The notes below the pieces were generated by a model. It worked only from the letters and a program-made list of their open reading frames with translations, was not told where the DNA came from and did no database searches. A stretch of 64,000 bases of DNA. Source: Lyophyllum atratum (Eukaryota > Basidiomycota > Agaricomycetes > Agaricales > Lyophyllaceae). Below, one piece after another: positions 23,743-34,700 of this stretch (positions are counted from its first letter, which is position 1; the number at the start of each line of letters is the position of its first letter). Location: the NCBI GenBank assembly GCA_014905825.1, contig JACGCN010000029.1, forward strand, positions 186,001-250,000. Direction: 5' to 3'. The translations under genes were made by a program, and so were the position numbers.

Positions 23743-24638
23743 CTAATTCGACAAATCCATGATGAAGATATTCGGAGCCTTGAACCCCAGCCTCGAGATC
23801 GAATAACTATCACTTCTCCTCATCGTCTCAAAGTATACCCTCTCCCGAAGCCAATCTGAAATCCGATCAGCAAACAAACCCTACAACAGTCACATATCAA
23901 AAGAAGGAACGCACCGACGCGCTTGAGACTTCTGCTCTGCGACATCGGCGAGTAGTACGCCCCCCAGCTACCCCCAGCAGCCCCGGCCGTATTATGTGAC
24001 GAAACCCGCTTGATGTGCTCCTGTATCCGCGCCGGGATCGACGCGAACTCAGCATCCGTGACCAAGTGTTCTGTATAGCTGTGTCCCCAATATCTCTTCA
24101 GCACCTCATGCATATATAGGAAGGGAAATGGAGGGAAGGGGCGGACGTACTCTTTCCACACCTGCGTACAGATATCATGCATCGTGACCCCCCGCTCATT
24201 CTTCACGATCGTGCACCACGGGCTATGCTCCGTCAGGATAATGAGCTGCGAGACGCGCGGCATCGTCGCCGGCTCGTCCTTCGCCGTGAACGACAGATCA
24301 CGGTCCCTGGAGTCCTGGTTGAACCCACTCGTCTGCCCTGTAAAAGTCAGAAACCAGGCTCAGCGTCAATGCCACACCCAAATCACCACCCCAAGGAAAT
24401 GGAGGGATGGGAGCAAGATCGCACCTGTGAGGAGACTGAAAACAAGGTGAAAAGTAGCGTGTTTCCCCTGTAGAATCGGATGCAGCTCGAGGTCGGTCTG
24501 CAAGAGGTACAGATCCGTTTGAGAAAGGACAGGCCCGTCTGAACGATTTCTAAACCCATCAGCCATGTAAGATCTGCATTTGGAGAAGGGGGGGTGCGTA
24601 CAGGATAGGCCCGCTGCCCATTTCGCTACTTGATCCAT
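23743..24638 (-). CDS. DUF6699-type protein, copy 2
   Basis: The core is well supported by splicing. LHPILQGKHATFHLVFSLLTG is joined by GTGCGA..TTACAG to QTSGFNQDSRD, then DEPATMPRVSQLIIL, SPWCTIVKNERGVTMHDI, an intron GTACGTCCGC..ACAG, the next exon, and a last exon RVDWLRERVYFE...MDLSN ending at TAG 23743. DEPAT.PRVS is shared with copy 1, so the two are paralogues. The 5' end is less sure. I used ATG 24638, which reads through without an intron. An overlapping frame with GSGPILYAPPLLQ (about 24621-24583) looks like the GPVLDPFLV segment of copy 1, so the true first exon may lie upstream in that frame. Function unknown. Confidence 0.65.
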
Positions 24639-25814
24639 GGCAGCTGGGAGGCGATGGAGAGGGCAAAGGAATGTCTAGTGTGAGGGGTGTTGTGCTGCGA
24701 CGAAAGTGATATAAGGGAGATATAAATGGACTCCGAGAACAACGCGGACTGACGACGCGCGATGGTGTCCGCGATAAGATCACCGGCTGTGCAGACTGAG
24801 TGGGAACCTCTAAAGCGAGGAGGAACAAGCAAACAGACGATTAGCAGGGTCGGCAGCGACGTTGACTGACATCTTACTTATGGCGCCATGAAATGGGTCT
24901 CCGACGGATCTTCCACACCTCGAGCTCACCACGCACTAGCCTGCACTCGCTCTATCAATTACGCGTCCCTCAAGGCTCAAAAGCCAATCATTCCGCACTA
25001 CAATCCATCATCGTGGCTGAAAAGAATGTATATCCTGTTCCCGAAGCAGAACACGAGGAGGGCATTGCCTAGTATACACTGCTAGAGTACAGATTGGCTA
25101 TGTATGGTCCGATTTGATTGATTGTAAGTACACATGTATATGGGATGGGGTGGGTTGGGGTACGTGGTCGTGAAGCGATGCAAGAAAGGTATTACGGGAT
25201 CCCTATACAGAAGTGTCCAATGGATCCGGGATAAGCTATAGAAACAATAAAGTACAATGTCCGAGCATTGGGTGCATAAATGCGGAATGTAGGATGCGAG
25301 GGCGAAGGACCAATGATAACAGGAGATGTGAGGGGTAGGATAAGAATATCTAGGGGAGATTGCGTCAATTTATAGTTCAAGAGCTCGAGTGAAAGAGAAG
25401 GGATGGGATGGGTCCGCGTCGGTGTATCAGCAAAAAAGGCAATTTCGGTTTTTCTCCACAAGGATCAGAACAGGTCTGAAATTATTCATCTTATGACGAC
25501 GGGACCCAGAGTCGATGGATGGTTTAGATGAGGGTACTCACGATATACAAATAGAACATGGCTGTCCAAGAGATAGATGTGGTGGCGAAAACGATTTCTT
25601 TACTGCGAAACAGGGGTCGGTTAGTGAATGGTCGATGCGAAGGGGTAGAATAAAAGGAAGTAAAGGATCAGATTTAAAAGGCAATATCGGTTTGTCCGCA
25701 GTCCCTCGAAAGAGCTTGGAACAGGTCTGATAGGTTATCATCCGTGGAGTGGCAAAAGAAAACGAAAAGAAACAACCGATGGGGGTAAGAAAAGGAAACT
25801 CACTTGATACAAAT
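24639..25814. other. Gap upstream of DUF6699-2 and downstream of calcipressin
   Basis: Both neighbours are on the minus strand. No coding region recognised in 1.2 kb. It holds two diverged copies of an intron-like block (25434-25555 and 25675-25806, listed separately) just after the calcipressin stop. Confidence 0.35.
25434..25806 (-). repeat. Duplicated intron/exon-like segments in the calcipressin 3' region
   Basis: On the minus strand, GTGAGTTTCC...CTATCAG|ACCTGTTC (about 25803-25720) and GTGAGTACCC...TTTCAG|ACCTGTTC (about 25538-25470) each look like a full intron followed by the same exon start. Both exons run into a shared block whose plus-strand form is GGCAATwTCGGTTT (25439 and 25680). 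This suggests an old local duplication, with 3' UTR introns downstream of the calcipressin stop. Confidence 0.4.
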
Positions 25815-26603
25815 TTATACAGCAATAGCGCGATGCGGGGGCAACGCCGTGGCGACTGGCCTCCACTTGGATCTGGCAGGAGCGGTCTCTCCATAGACCC
25901 AGTCATCCTCTTTCATGATGTCGTCGTCGACGCCGTCATCGCCACAATCCTCCACGTACACGCCAACACCAGAGCCCTCTGTGGGATCCAGCAACACTTC
26001 CAAGCTAGAGCGCCTTTCGTGCACCTGGAGCTTCCGGAGCGCCTGGATGAGGTCATCGGCAAGTGGTGTGGGATTGGGAGGATCTTCCTTGATCTGCTCC
26101 CAACCTACTGGCGGTGAACCAGGCGGGGAGATCAAGAAATTCTTGTCGACCGCTGGTGGGCGAAGATAGTTGGCTTCAGGCACCGGATTACCGTACATGT
26201 CCTCTGTCATAAGCGGATTGGGATCGGCGCGATAAACGCGTAGTACGACTTCTGAGCTGTGAACAATTATCATGAGAATGATGTTTCTCCAGAAAATGAG
26301 CGATTCGGTGGCGTACCCGTCATGGGACTGTTGGATGACAATGGGATCGCAGTTCTGTTTCGCCTGCTCCGCGCTGTCCTCTGATCTATAGACAACGATT
26401 ATCCGGCCAAAACCAGGGAGCGGCACCCATCGATTTATGTCGCCAAACGAAGCAAAGTGGTCTCGGAGGACATCAAGAACGACTGGGTGAAAAAATGGTT
26501 TGGGCACCGAAGTCACTGCGATTGTATTTGTCGGTTGGGTGTACTGCGTGGGCGAAGGAGTTGACCTTCTTGAAGATGGCAGAGAGATGGAAAATGAAGC
26601 CAT
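25815..26603 (-). CDS. Calcipressin (regulator of calcineurin)
   Basis: The ATG at 26603 opens MASFSISLPSSRRSTPSP. An RRM-like fold follows (PKPFFHPVVLDVLRDHF, FGRIIVVYRS). One intron (GTACGCCACC..TTCACAG, about 26320-26258) joins HDG to SEVVLRVYRADPN. The diagnostic SP-repeat motif is present as FLISPPGSPPVGWE (about 26140-26100), the phospho-regulated segment by which RCAN/Rcn1 proteins bind and modulate calcineurin. An acidic tail follows and the frame stops at 25815. Length about 240 residues is normal. It acts in cytosolic calcium signalling. Confidence 0.88.
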   Translation of the reverse strand: MASFSISLPSSRRSTPSPTQYTQPTNTIAVTSVPKPFFHPVVLDVLRDHFASFGDINRWVPLPGFGRIIVVYRSEDSAEQAKQNCDPIVIQQSHDGYATESLIFWRNIILMIIVHSSEVVLRVYRADPNPLMTEDMYGNPVPEANYLRPPAVDKNFLISPPGSPPVGWEQIKEDPPNPTPLADDLIQALRKLQVHERRSSLEVLLDPTEGSGVGVYVEDCGDDGVDDDIMKEDDWVYGETAPARSKWRPVATALPPHRAIAV

Positions 26604-27071
26604 TGTGGTAATAGGAGTGAGTGGGAGTCAACAGACCAGTGAAGAAATGCAGTCGCATCATCCTCGTCTTATAAAAACTTTTCTGGGAGTATTATGTAAG
26701 CGGGTGGCTCAAGCTGTGCAGTCGATCACGATCACCGAAAGGCTCTGCCGCCTGGTCAGGCTCCCAACATATGCCCCGACTCGGCACATCAACTTGGTCA
26801 TGGCCATACCTGTGTTCTACGCACACGCGGCGCAGTTTTTTGACATTTTCATGGGCGGTGAACCGGGGCACGCCACTTCGTAATACAGACAGTCTAAGCT
26901 CCGACTATCATCGTACGACTGGTGCTGACTGGTGTCGGGCTCACGACATCGACATCTATCCATTGCCTGAACGACCAACTCGGACTTGGACATGTCAGAC
27001 TCGGAGGCTGGGTCATAAATTGTCCAGCTGTGTCGCTGCTAGATATACATCTTTAGAATACACCATGATCT
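26604..27071. other. Gap upstream of calcipressin
   Basis: Presumed calcipressin promoter and 3' UTR of the CCDC124-like gene. No supported feature. Confidence 0.35.
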
Positions 27072-28208
27072 TTACTTCTTCTCCTTCAGTCGTTCCTCCA
27101 CCTGGGCCTTCTTCTCCTTGAGAGCGTTGAGCTTCTCCTCCTTCGATGCATCATACGACACCATGGTCTGATTGTAGCTTTTGTCAAATGTTAGTCGCAA
27201 GTAGATTCTTGGAAGTCTTCAAAACAAACTCACGGATTGTCCGGGGATTTCTGAAACTGCTTATACAGCAAATCCTGTAAAAAGGCCAATATACCGGATC
27301 AGCAACATGTGCGGTTGCAAGATGTTGGATAGACTGGAATATTGGACAGACCTTATATTGCTGTAGTCGTAGCCCCGGATGCTACAAAACAGTTTCAGAT
27401 ACACGCGGCCCTACTAACGCATATAGGAGAAACATACCTCCTCTTTGAGTTTTGGCAGTTCGCGTTCTTGATACGCCTCAAGCGCACCCTATGTAACGAA
27501 CAATGGTGTGATAAAAATACCCTTCGTAGCCAAGGCGGTGCATGAGTTTCTTACCTTGAAGCGTCGCTGAAAAACCAAAGGTGGGTCAGCTCAGATTCTG
27601 AAATAGCCCAATCCGAGAGAACGGATTGGGGTAGGGGTAAGGAGTTACGCACCTCTGGATGTCTTTCGATCCCAGCAGCCTGCTGCCCCACGCTCGCCTT
27701 GTCCATCTTCGCAGTGACCACCTCCAGCAAATCAATCGCATTATCAATCCCCGTCGCCGAGAAGCTCTCCACTTCGCGTTGCTCCAGCGGGACCTCATCC
27801 TTGGCATCACCTGCGATAGCGACTCCACCAGCGGCGATCGCACCCGGCCCAGCGGGCTTGGATGGTGCTTTGCCTTTAGCGCCAGCCTTGGGAGCTGGCT
27901 TGGCCTTGGGGGGCGCAGCAGCTTCTTCCTCGGCAAGCAAACGCGCGTTCTCAGCCTTGCGTGCGAGATCGGCCTTCCTCTTCTCCTCTTTGTCCTCCTT
28001 GCTGGCTTTGGATCCCTTGGCGCCGTCTTTCCATTCGTCTGCCTCCTTCTTCTCCTGTGGGTGTGGTGTAAGATGGCTGTTGATGCATAGTGAAACTCGA
28101 TGGACCACGAACCTTCTCGGCAGCTGCTTGGGCCTTCTTGCCCGCCTCGTTCTCTGCCTTCTTGGCCCGCCCACCCTCTTTCTTCGCGTTTCCTCCTTTA
28201 GGAGGCAT
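27072..28208 (-). CDS. CCDC124 / Lso2-type ribosome-associated coiled-coil protein
   Basis: The ATG at 28208 starts MPPKGGNAKKEGGRAKKAEN, the hallmark N-terminus of the CCDC124 family. A long K/E/A-rich helix follows (EDKEEKRKADLARKAENARL), then a P/A/K/G linker and the conserved C-terminal domain (FSATGIDNAIDLLEVV, GIERHPE, ALEAYQERELP, DNPYNQTMVSYD) over several introns, ending VEERLKEKK and TAA 27072. Family members bind the ribosome near the decoding and GTPase centres and take part in hibernation or recycling (Lso2 in yeast, CCDC124 in animals). Assignment rests on both ends and the coiled coil and is strong. Confidence 0.88.
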
Positions 28209-28430
28209 GGCTAGGATACTAGCTGTTAGAAGATCTTGAGTAGAGAAAGGGTATTGAACGATCGTGCGATGAAGATAATCGAAGGAGGAGAAGGTTGAGT
28301 CAGATTGCACGTTATCTAATCTGATAATCATAACCCGTAATCTAGATGCTATGAATGTCTCCGTAGGTCAGATCAGTGCCTCTTGTCAGTGCTTCCAGTT
28401 GTGGAAGCTTAGTGCAGACAGGACTGCGGA

Positions 28431-28524
28431 GGCCGTGTGGCGAAATGGCATCGCGTCTGACTACGATACATGTCGTGCTCGTACCATAATCAGGAGATTG
28501 CAGGTTCGACCCCTGTCTCGGTCA
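28431..28524 (+). tRNA. tRNA-Arg (anticodon ACG) with a 22-nt intron
   Basis: A full cloverleaf can be drawn. The acceptor strands are GGCCGTG (28431-28437) and CTCGGTC (28517-28523) with one U:U and one G:U, and discriminator A28524. The D-stem GCGA/TCGC closes, and so does the anticodon stem TCTGA/TCAGG. The T-stem is GCAGG/CCTGT around TTCGACC, which also forms the B box. Loop bases C-T precede anticodon ACG (28463-28465). The intron 28467-28488 sits at the standard place, one base after the anticodon. A T5 run about 20 bases downstream serves as the Pol III terminator. Mature length is 72. Confidence 0.9.
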
Positions 28525-28600
28525 ATATTGCTGGTACTTCCAATCGTTTTTGTTATTTCGAACACAAAATATACATGATAGGTGCCAATACTTAGAGGCA

Positions 28601-28625
28601 ATCATAACTAAGGCTCCAACCGTAC
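28601..28625 (+). repeat. Left border: 8-bp target duplication plus 17-bp terminal inverted repeat
   Basis: ATCATAAC (28601-28608) is followed by TAAGGCTCCAACCGTAC (28609-28625). The exact reverse complement of the 17-mer is at 37826-37842 and the same 8-mer directly follows it. The border starts 85 bases after the tRNA-Arg 3' end. Confidence 0.85.
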
Positions 28626-29862
28626 TATCTATTTACCATATATATACAGTAGATACCGTATATGTTTACGTATATGTACCAAAGGTCTGGTGGCCACCGC
28701 GGTGACCCGTGGTAGCGTCACGTGAAATATATTCCCGCGCCTGGTATCTATTCGAAAGCGGCTCGGGTGCCCATAACAGCTGTGGAGCGTATACCACCCA
28801 TAACCGGTATCCTCTGCTCTTTTGGGCGGCCGCCTGGGACTGTAGCGTGAATTGAGCTGCTCCAATGACGTCGTGTGGCCCAGCTTCCAGTTCAGGTTTC
28901 GCCGTTCGCGGCTGGTGGCCTTGTTTGTTTCGGAGGCCGCTGCCACTTGACAGAATTCAACAACGCGTCCACAAGCCATCGACGCGACTCTACTCTCTTT
29001 CCCAACCTCCTACCCCGGGCGTGTTCTTCGGCGAAACGGCTCCCACATCTCTGGTACTCTGGCCTGCCCACATCTCTGGTACCTAGTGCCCCGCTGAAGC
29101 TCCTCGACGTTAGTGCCCCACTCCCCGACGTTCTCAACGACGTGTCACACAACGCAACTTCCGACTACGACTTAGGGCGTCGTAACCTCCACATCACCAT
29201 CATGAGTAGCTCGGTCTCCTACTCCTTGCGTTTGCAGGACTTTTGGGAGCCCCAGCCTACTGGATTTGGTGACAGCGAGCGTCACCACGCCCTACGCCCC
29301 AAAGGTTAAAACACAAGGTATGTAAGCATGAATATTCAATACACCGTATCCCAACGTTGACGTGCGCTTGCCTTCTTCTCACAGTTCAAAGGTGGTTTCT
29401 GGGTGATACCACTTGAAGTCCAATACCTAACTTCAGTAACCAGCAGCCGCAAACGACGCCTTCAGCTTCTCCACAACCTGCCCAGACGTGGACGTCTCCG
29501 CATGTACACCCAACACCCGTCTCCCAGTTTCCATACTTCGACATCGCCAGCCTCTTTGGCTTTGCTGAGGAAAATGTTTGCCATGGCCGTGCCGTCGAAT
29601 TGGTAGCAACTAGGTCATCTTTTTATTCTCGCATCTATGTAACTCACCGCATTTTCTCCTGACCGTACAAGTCTCTCGGGGATCATATTTTACTTAGTCC
29701 TCGCTTGCTAGATCGATGACTGCCGCGGTGCTGCCACCATATCTTCTGCGCGCCCCCGCGTCTCGCGCCGTGTTAATTTTACTTAGTCCTCGTTTGTTAG
29801 ATCGATGACTGCCGCCGCCATATCTTCTGCCCGCCCCCGCGTCTCGCGCCGCGTTAAGTCAA
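28626..29862. other. Left interior of the element
   Basis: This stretch begins with an AT-rich block (28628-28680). Open frames at 28629-28979 (-) and 28875-29309 (+) have no recognisable domain. A 16-base direct repeat (CCCACATCTCTGGTAC) occurs twice near 29040-29085. The 89-bp tandem repeat closes the region. Confidence 0.4.
29687..29857. repeat. Tandem duplication, 89-bp unit
   Basis: Unit 1 spans 29687-29775 and unit 2 spans 29776-29857. They match closely except for a short deletion in unit 2 (the GGTGCTGC stretch) and a few transitions. The repeat ends six bases before the stop codon of the XPG-like gene. Confidence 0.7.
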
Positions 29863-31580
29863 TCACGCCAAGGTGTTTGAGAGTGGGTTTGGGGCGCTGA
29901 TGAATAGGTGGTGTGTTTGGTGAGTAGAGCCTCGTAGCATGGTTAGAGAACATACATCTTGAGAATTGCTGGGAGCGTGAACGCCCGCAGTATCCAGGAT
30001 GACCTGGGGAACGGTGACGTGCACCATGGGAAGACTTTGGCTATCGCCAATTGGACAACCTGTCAAGCTAACAAAATTGTCAGTAGTGAATGTGACCCGC
30101 CGGATCTGGGTGTTGGATGACGGTGTTAACTTCCTTGATTTCGAGATTTTGACGACATGAGTTTGAGTAGTAGGAGTGGCGAGAAGATTGCGGGCTCTAT
30201 CAAAGACCACCAATGGCTGCAAAATTTTAAATCATCCTGGCCTTTAAAATGTAAAGAAATAGGCTTACGAAACATAGCATTCGGAAAGCAATGCCTTCCC
30301 AAAGAATCCTCTGGAACTTCGTGAGAACTTCCACATTGTTTCCATCACCCACTTCACTCCAGCCAAAACGGTTTGCACAGAATGTCGTGATCCTCTTGAT
30401 AGAAGACTCGTGTGGGAGCCAACCATAACGATGAGACCCAGACGGAACGATGGCTGTTGTCTCAGGATGAACATAGAGTTCAAGGACTCTCATATCAGGA
30501 AAGTAATCGTTAATCTCGCCTGCTAGTTTGCGGTGGCGAGATCCGTAACATGTGAGGTAGCCGTGAGAGTTACTCAGAAGCTCGTCCTGCAATGCACGCC
30601 TCCAGCCCTCGAGAAAGATGACGAATTGAGGGCGGGAGAGATTCCGAGCAGAATCGAGCAGGGAATCCCCAAACCCGCAGCGTGCAAGAGCGTGGGCAGA
30701 TGTTATTCCGCAACCTTGAATGCCGTCATGATAATCACCGCCAGTCATCAAGGCCATGAGAAGCATGCCCCCGGGTGTGAGCGCAACTTCTGCGACATTC
30801 TCGATGGCATGCGACATATAGATGCGGACATCATCACGAACTTTGAAAGTGTTTCTATGTTATGGTATGATTTTGAGCAGTCTTCTGATGTTAGTGTATG
30901 CAGCGTACCCAAGTCGGATGACACATTGTGCCCCAAAGACAAAAGCATCACTATCACTTGTAATGATCGCGTCGAGGTAGCCCGAGGAATTTAATTTCGC
31001 CAACTCTGCCTCAGCCTCTCCTGGAGCCTAGGTTTTGAATGCTTCTCAGGAGTCCACATCTGAACATGCAAGAGGTGAGACCCACATCGTGGCAATAGAA
31101 ACCAAAAGCTTCAATAAGCTCTTTTGCTCGCTGTACAATCCATAACGGTTTGGTTTTGACATGTCGATTACGCTTGATTTGTGGACGTGAAGGACCATCG
31201 AAAACGAAAACTAATGTCACAGGTGTCTTGAGGAATTCACAGAGTCTGTAGAAGAGTCCTCGTAATTCCGGGTTTTCGCCGTGCTGAGTGTGAAGACCGC
31301 GGTGAAAGGCTGCAGTGAAACTATCGAGCCATATGCTTTGTATCTGTCAGTTGAAGTGCCCTCGATACATTGACCATGGCAAATATACCTAATATCCACA
31401 CCAATGACAAGACTGCGATTTCTCGAGTTTGGTTGAAAGCTTTCAGCCACTGCAAAGTCCAGAAGGGATCGGCTTTCCTGGGCGGCCTCGAGAATCTAAA
31501 GACCATTGAGACTCATCAGAAATCAGCTTGAATGGCCTAAAAGTTGCAACTCACAGACCATAATCCACGGATGCCCATTC
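29863..31580 (-). CDS. XPG/Rad2-family structure-specific nuclease (GEN1/Yen1-like)
   Basis: The ATG at 31580 gives MGIRGLWS, joined by GTGAGT..TTTAG to ILEAAQESRSLL. The active-site acids of the family can be read in order: LVIGVD; LVFVFDGPSRPQ; APGEAEAELAKL; IITSDSDAFVFGA; and GGDYHDGIQGCG before a helix-hairpin-helix-like stretch. A C-terminal domain follows across two more exons, and the frame stops at 29863. The family cuts branched DNA (flaps, junctions). About 440 residues, with no extra C-terminal interaction domain, so shorter than GEN1. Agaricomycete genomes carry many such genes annotated as PIN domain-like. It lies 174 bases downstream of the recombinase, same strand, inside the element. 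Looks intact. Confidence 0.82.
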
Positions 31581-31754
31581 TTACTGCAATGGTAGAGTTG
31601 AGAGCTGCGAGAGGCAGTGTTCTGAGACATACGACATCAGGCAATTAATGACATTAATGACAAATTAATTATGCATTCTAGATGGGATGGGACTAGAGAA
31701 TTATTACTAGACAGCGTGTAGCAAAAGATAGATGTGCTCTATGTAAAATATAAC

Positions 31755-34700
31755 CTACGAGGGATAAGAGTTCGCTGCGTCGAGAACCTCATGAAGACCC
31801 CTACCCCCCTTGAGCTGAAGATGATCGCAGAACGCACGACTGGTGAAGTGTGGTTCGTAACGTTCACGGAGAAATCTCAACGCAAGGGGTGCATCCCACC
31901 GCGGCTTCTTGCATAGGGTTTGAATCAGGTCAACGACCTTGTTACGGCGGGCAGCTTCTGTTTTCTGACCAGCGACATTCCGTTTCCACTTTGCACCCCA
32001 AGTGGTCGTCAAGTCACGAACAGGCAAAAAGCCGCCGAGGCCCTCAGAGTATTCCGTCCAAATATCAGAAATCTTAGGTACTGGTTGGAATCGATAGAAC
32101 GGAAGCCAGCTATCGCCTTTCCATTCCCAGTTATGCTTACGGAGCCTCTCGTCACCGAATCGCGTGACCAACATCACCCAAGAGGTAAGTTTCGGATCGT
32201 CAGTACCACCTCCTCGTGCAGCAGTAGCCGGCTCGGAGTCACCATTCATAGGTGTGATGTTGGTATTGTGTGAGGCCGATGGGAGGGAAGGGGGAATCGT
32301 GTTCGGGACCGAGGAGGTGGCTGTGTTCGCGGGCACAATACTGGCATTGGGCGACGTTGATTGGAAAGAAGGCATGGCCGAGACAATCATAGAATGTGGT
32401 GAGGGAGAGGAAAGGGTTTCGTGGAACATGTCCATTTGCTGTGGCATGTGATGGACTGCTGAAGGAATCTGTGATTGTGGAGGTGGAGGTAGAATAGTGG
32501 TGGATGGAGCTAGCGAAGTGGAAATAATAATCAGAATAATTGGATGCTGAGCTGAGCAAGTACTCACACAAAGCCTGTCTTGCTCGCGATGACCGAGAGC
32601 CAGCGAGCTGGTGAATCAATCCAGACATATCAACTAGCCTCGCATGCATCCCTTCCAGATGAGCTTGATTCTCCTCGCGTTCTTTCTGGCGCTCGAGAGA
32701 GGCACTTGTTAATACACCTCGTACACTGCTGACTAAGTGCTCAGGGAGGTTTTGAAGTGCCAGGCGAGCCTCGGCTTCCGCCAGTTCGACATTCACGGAA
32801 GAAGACGACGCAAAAGATCGAAAAGTTGTAGTATTGAATGGGGGATACTGAAACATTCCACAGCTTGGATATTTCTCGAAGAGGATCGCGGCATCCTGTA
32901 AAAGGACAAGACGAAGCCACGAGAGCAGCTTCAAGAAGTTGGCGAGTGCGAAATCCTTAGCAAATCGGTTACTGGCTTGTCGAGCCTCGAGAGCAGTAAG
33001 CTCTTCCTCGATCCAGGGAAATACTTGCGAAAGAAGCTCAGCTGGTGGCTCTAGAATGTTGCAACAAGATGAGTATGGATCAGTGAATTGATGAAGGTAC
33101 TCACGAAGGTGCTCGCGTGCGATAAAGTATGATTCTGGCTTCTTTCCGTTGAACATGGCGGCCCCGAGTAAAGCGTCGACCGGGAGAGCTCTGTCATAAC
33201 AGTGGCGATAGGAGCCGCCGTCGCTCCAACCACCCAGCGCTTTAACGCCATCAACCGTACCTCCATTCTCACGAGATGTCTTGGCAGTGTACGGTCTCCC
33301 AGCGTGCGTGACTTTGCTGATACTGATGTTGTTCCGGAGATGAATCAAATGAACCCGTTCGCGATGGTCTGGATAGAAGGGATCAGTGCTAATTGATCAA
33401 GGGAAAGCAGATGTTTCACCGACTTTCATATGTCATAGGATTTTTGACCGTCTTCGTGGAGAAGACAAACAATTCATACCACTCACGCTTCCCCCACTCG
33501 CCGTACTTTGGATCAGAGAAATCGGGCGAGAACGAAGGTACAGCGATGTCGAGGATATGAAACTGAGAAAAAAACAGGAAGGCCAATGCCCCAATTGGGC
33601 AAAGCTCGACGACTCGGTGGCGGAAGGCACCAAATTCATCAGTACGTCCAGTCTGATTATGTTTTGCATTGTCAGCAAGGACCGTGAATGCCTACGAAGA
33701 AAAATTTAGGGTGTACCAGAGCAGAGAATATAATTTACAAACCTTGACTTTTGCACCAAGTCGAAGGTCATTCATTGGAACATCCATCGAAAACAGGTCG
33801 GACCATAGAATCGAACGCGAGCTATCGCCGCGGAAAGCAATTGTCGAAGACAGGAGTAGCATCGCGCGATCACGAATGCCAATCGAAATCTGGCGAGGAC
33901 CACGAAAATCGGTCAGACACCAGATTGAGCACTTGATAAGCTCTTCAGTTGTGTAAGTATCTGGAGGAGAAGGTGTGAGTAGTAAGCTGAGTGAAAGATA
34001 ATTGGACAGACCAGCTAAAGTTCCCGCAGCTTTCAAGATCAGTGATTTCTCGACTCGGCGGGGTGCACTGTGAGCAGTGGCTGACTCGAAAAGCCGGACT
34101 TGATTATCAGATCGGAGGGGCCGTTGTGCCGCCGGATCGTCTCAATATTGATGTTGGCTGTGGAAACGCTCATACTCTAATGCCGTGATAACCTGCTTGA
34201 TTTGCGACAAGCCGACCGTTGTGCCGGCGACCGATTCTCGGCTCCCACGTTTCCGCTATTGGACGTTTGATTCTCAGCAACAAAAGAGAATAGAGTTGAG
34301 AGGTGGCGTACCTTCGGACGTTTGGTCTCGTAATCAAGGAACATCACAACTTTATCAGCTGTGATGGGCAAAGCAGGCAGCGCCTGACGGACGGGATCTT
34401 GTTGAACAACGGTACGTTGGTTTTCATCCCACCAATCCCTGTAAGCCGTGACGTGGCGCGCATATGTGCGCTTCGTCTCCTTGTCATCCTGTTCTTCGGC
34501 AGCAACTCTGAGGTGAACCTGGTGAGCATCCAGCTCAAGCATTCGAAGTGAATGCTGGCAGGGGTCACTTGCAACCGATGTTCCTGGTATCGTCACGACG
34601 GCATCAGAGGATCGGGAGGCGAAGCGAAACGGAGCTAAGAAAGTGTTGCTATCCTCCTGGGGAATGTGCCGTATGAATGAAGAGTTGTCCGGATTGGAAA

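Noticed and set aside
24888..25085. A small plus-strand frame upstream of DUF6699 copy 2.
   Set aside because: Short, no domain, no conserved features; likely chance.
28629..29309. Open frames of 116-144 codons at the left of the element might be a hAT transposase piece.
   Set aside because: No hAT dimerisation-domain or RNase H-like residues are visible and the frames overlap on opposite strands.
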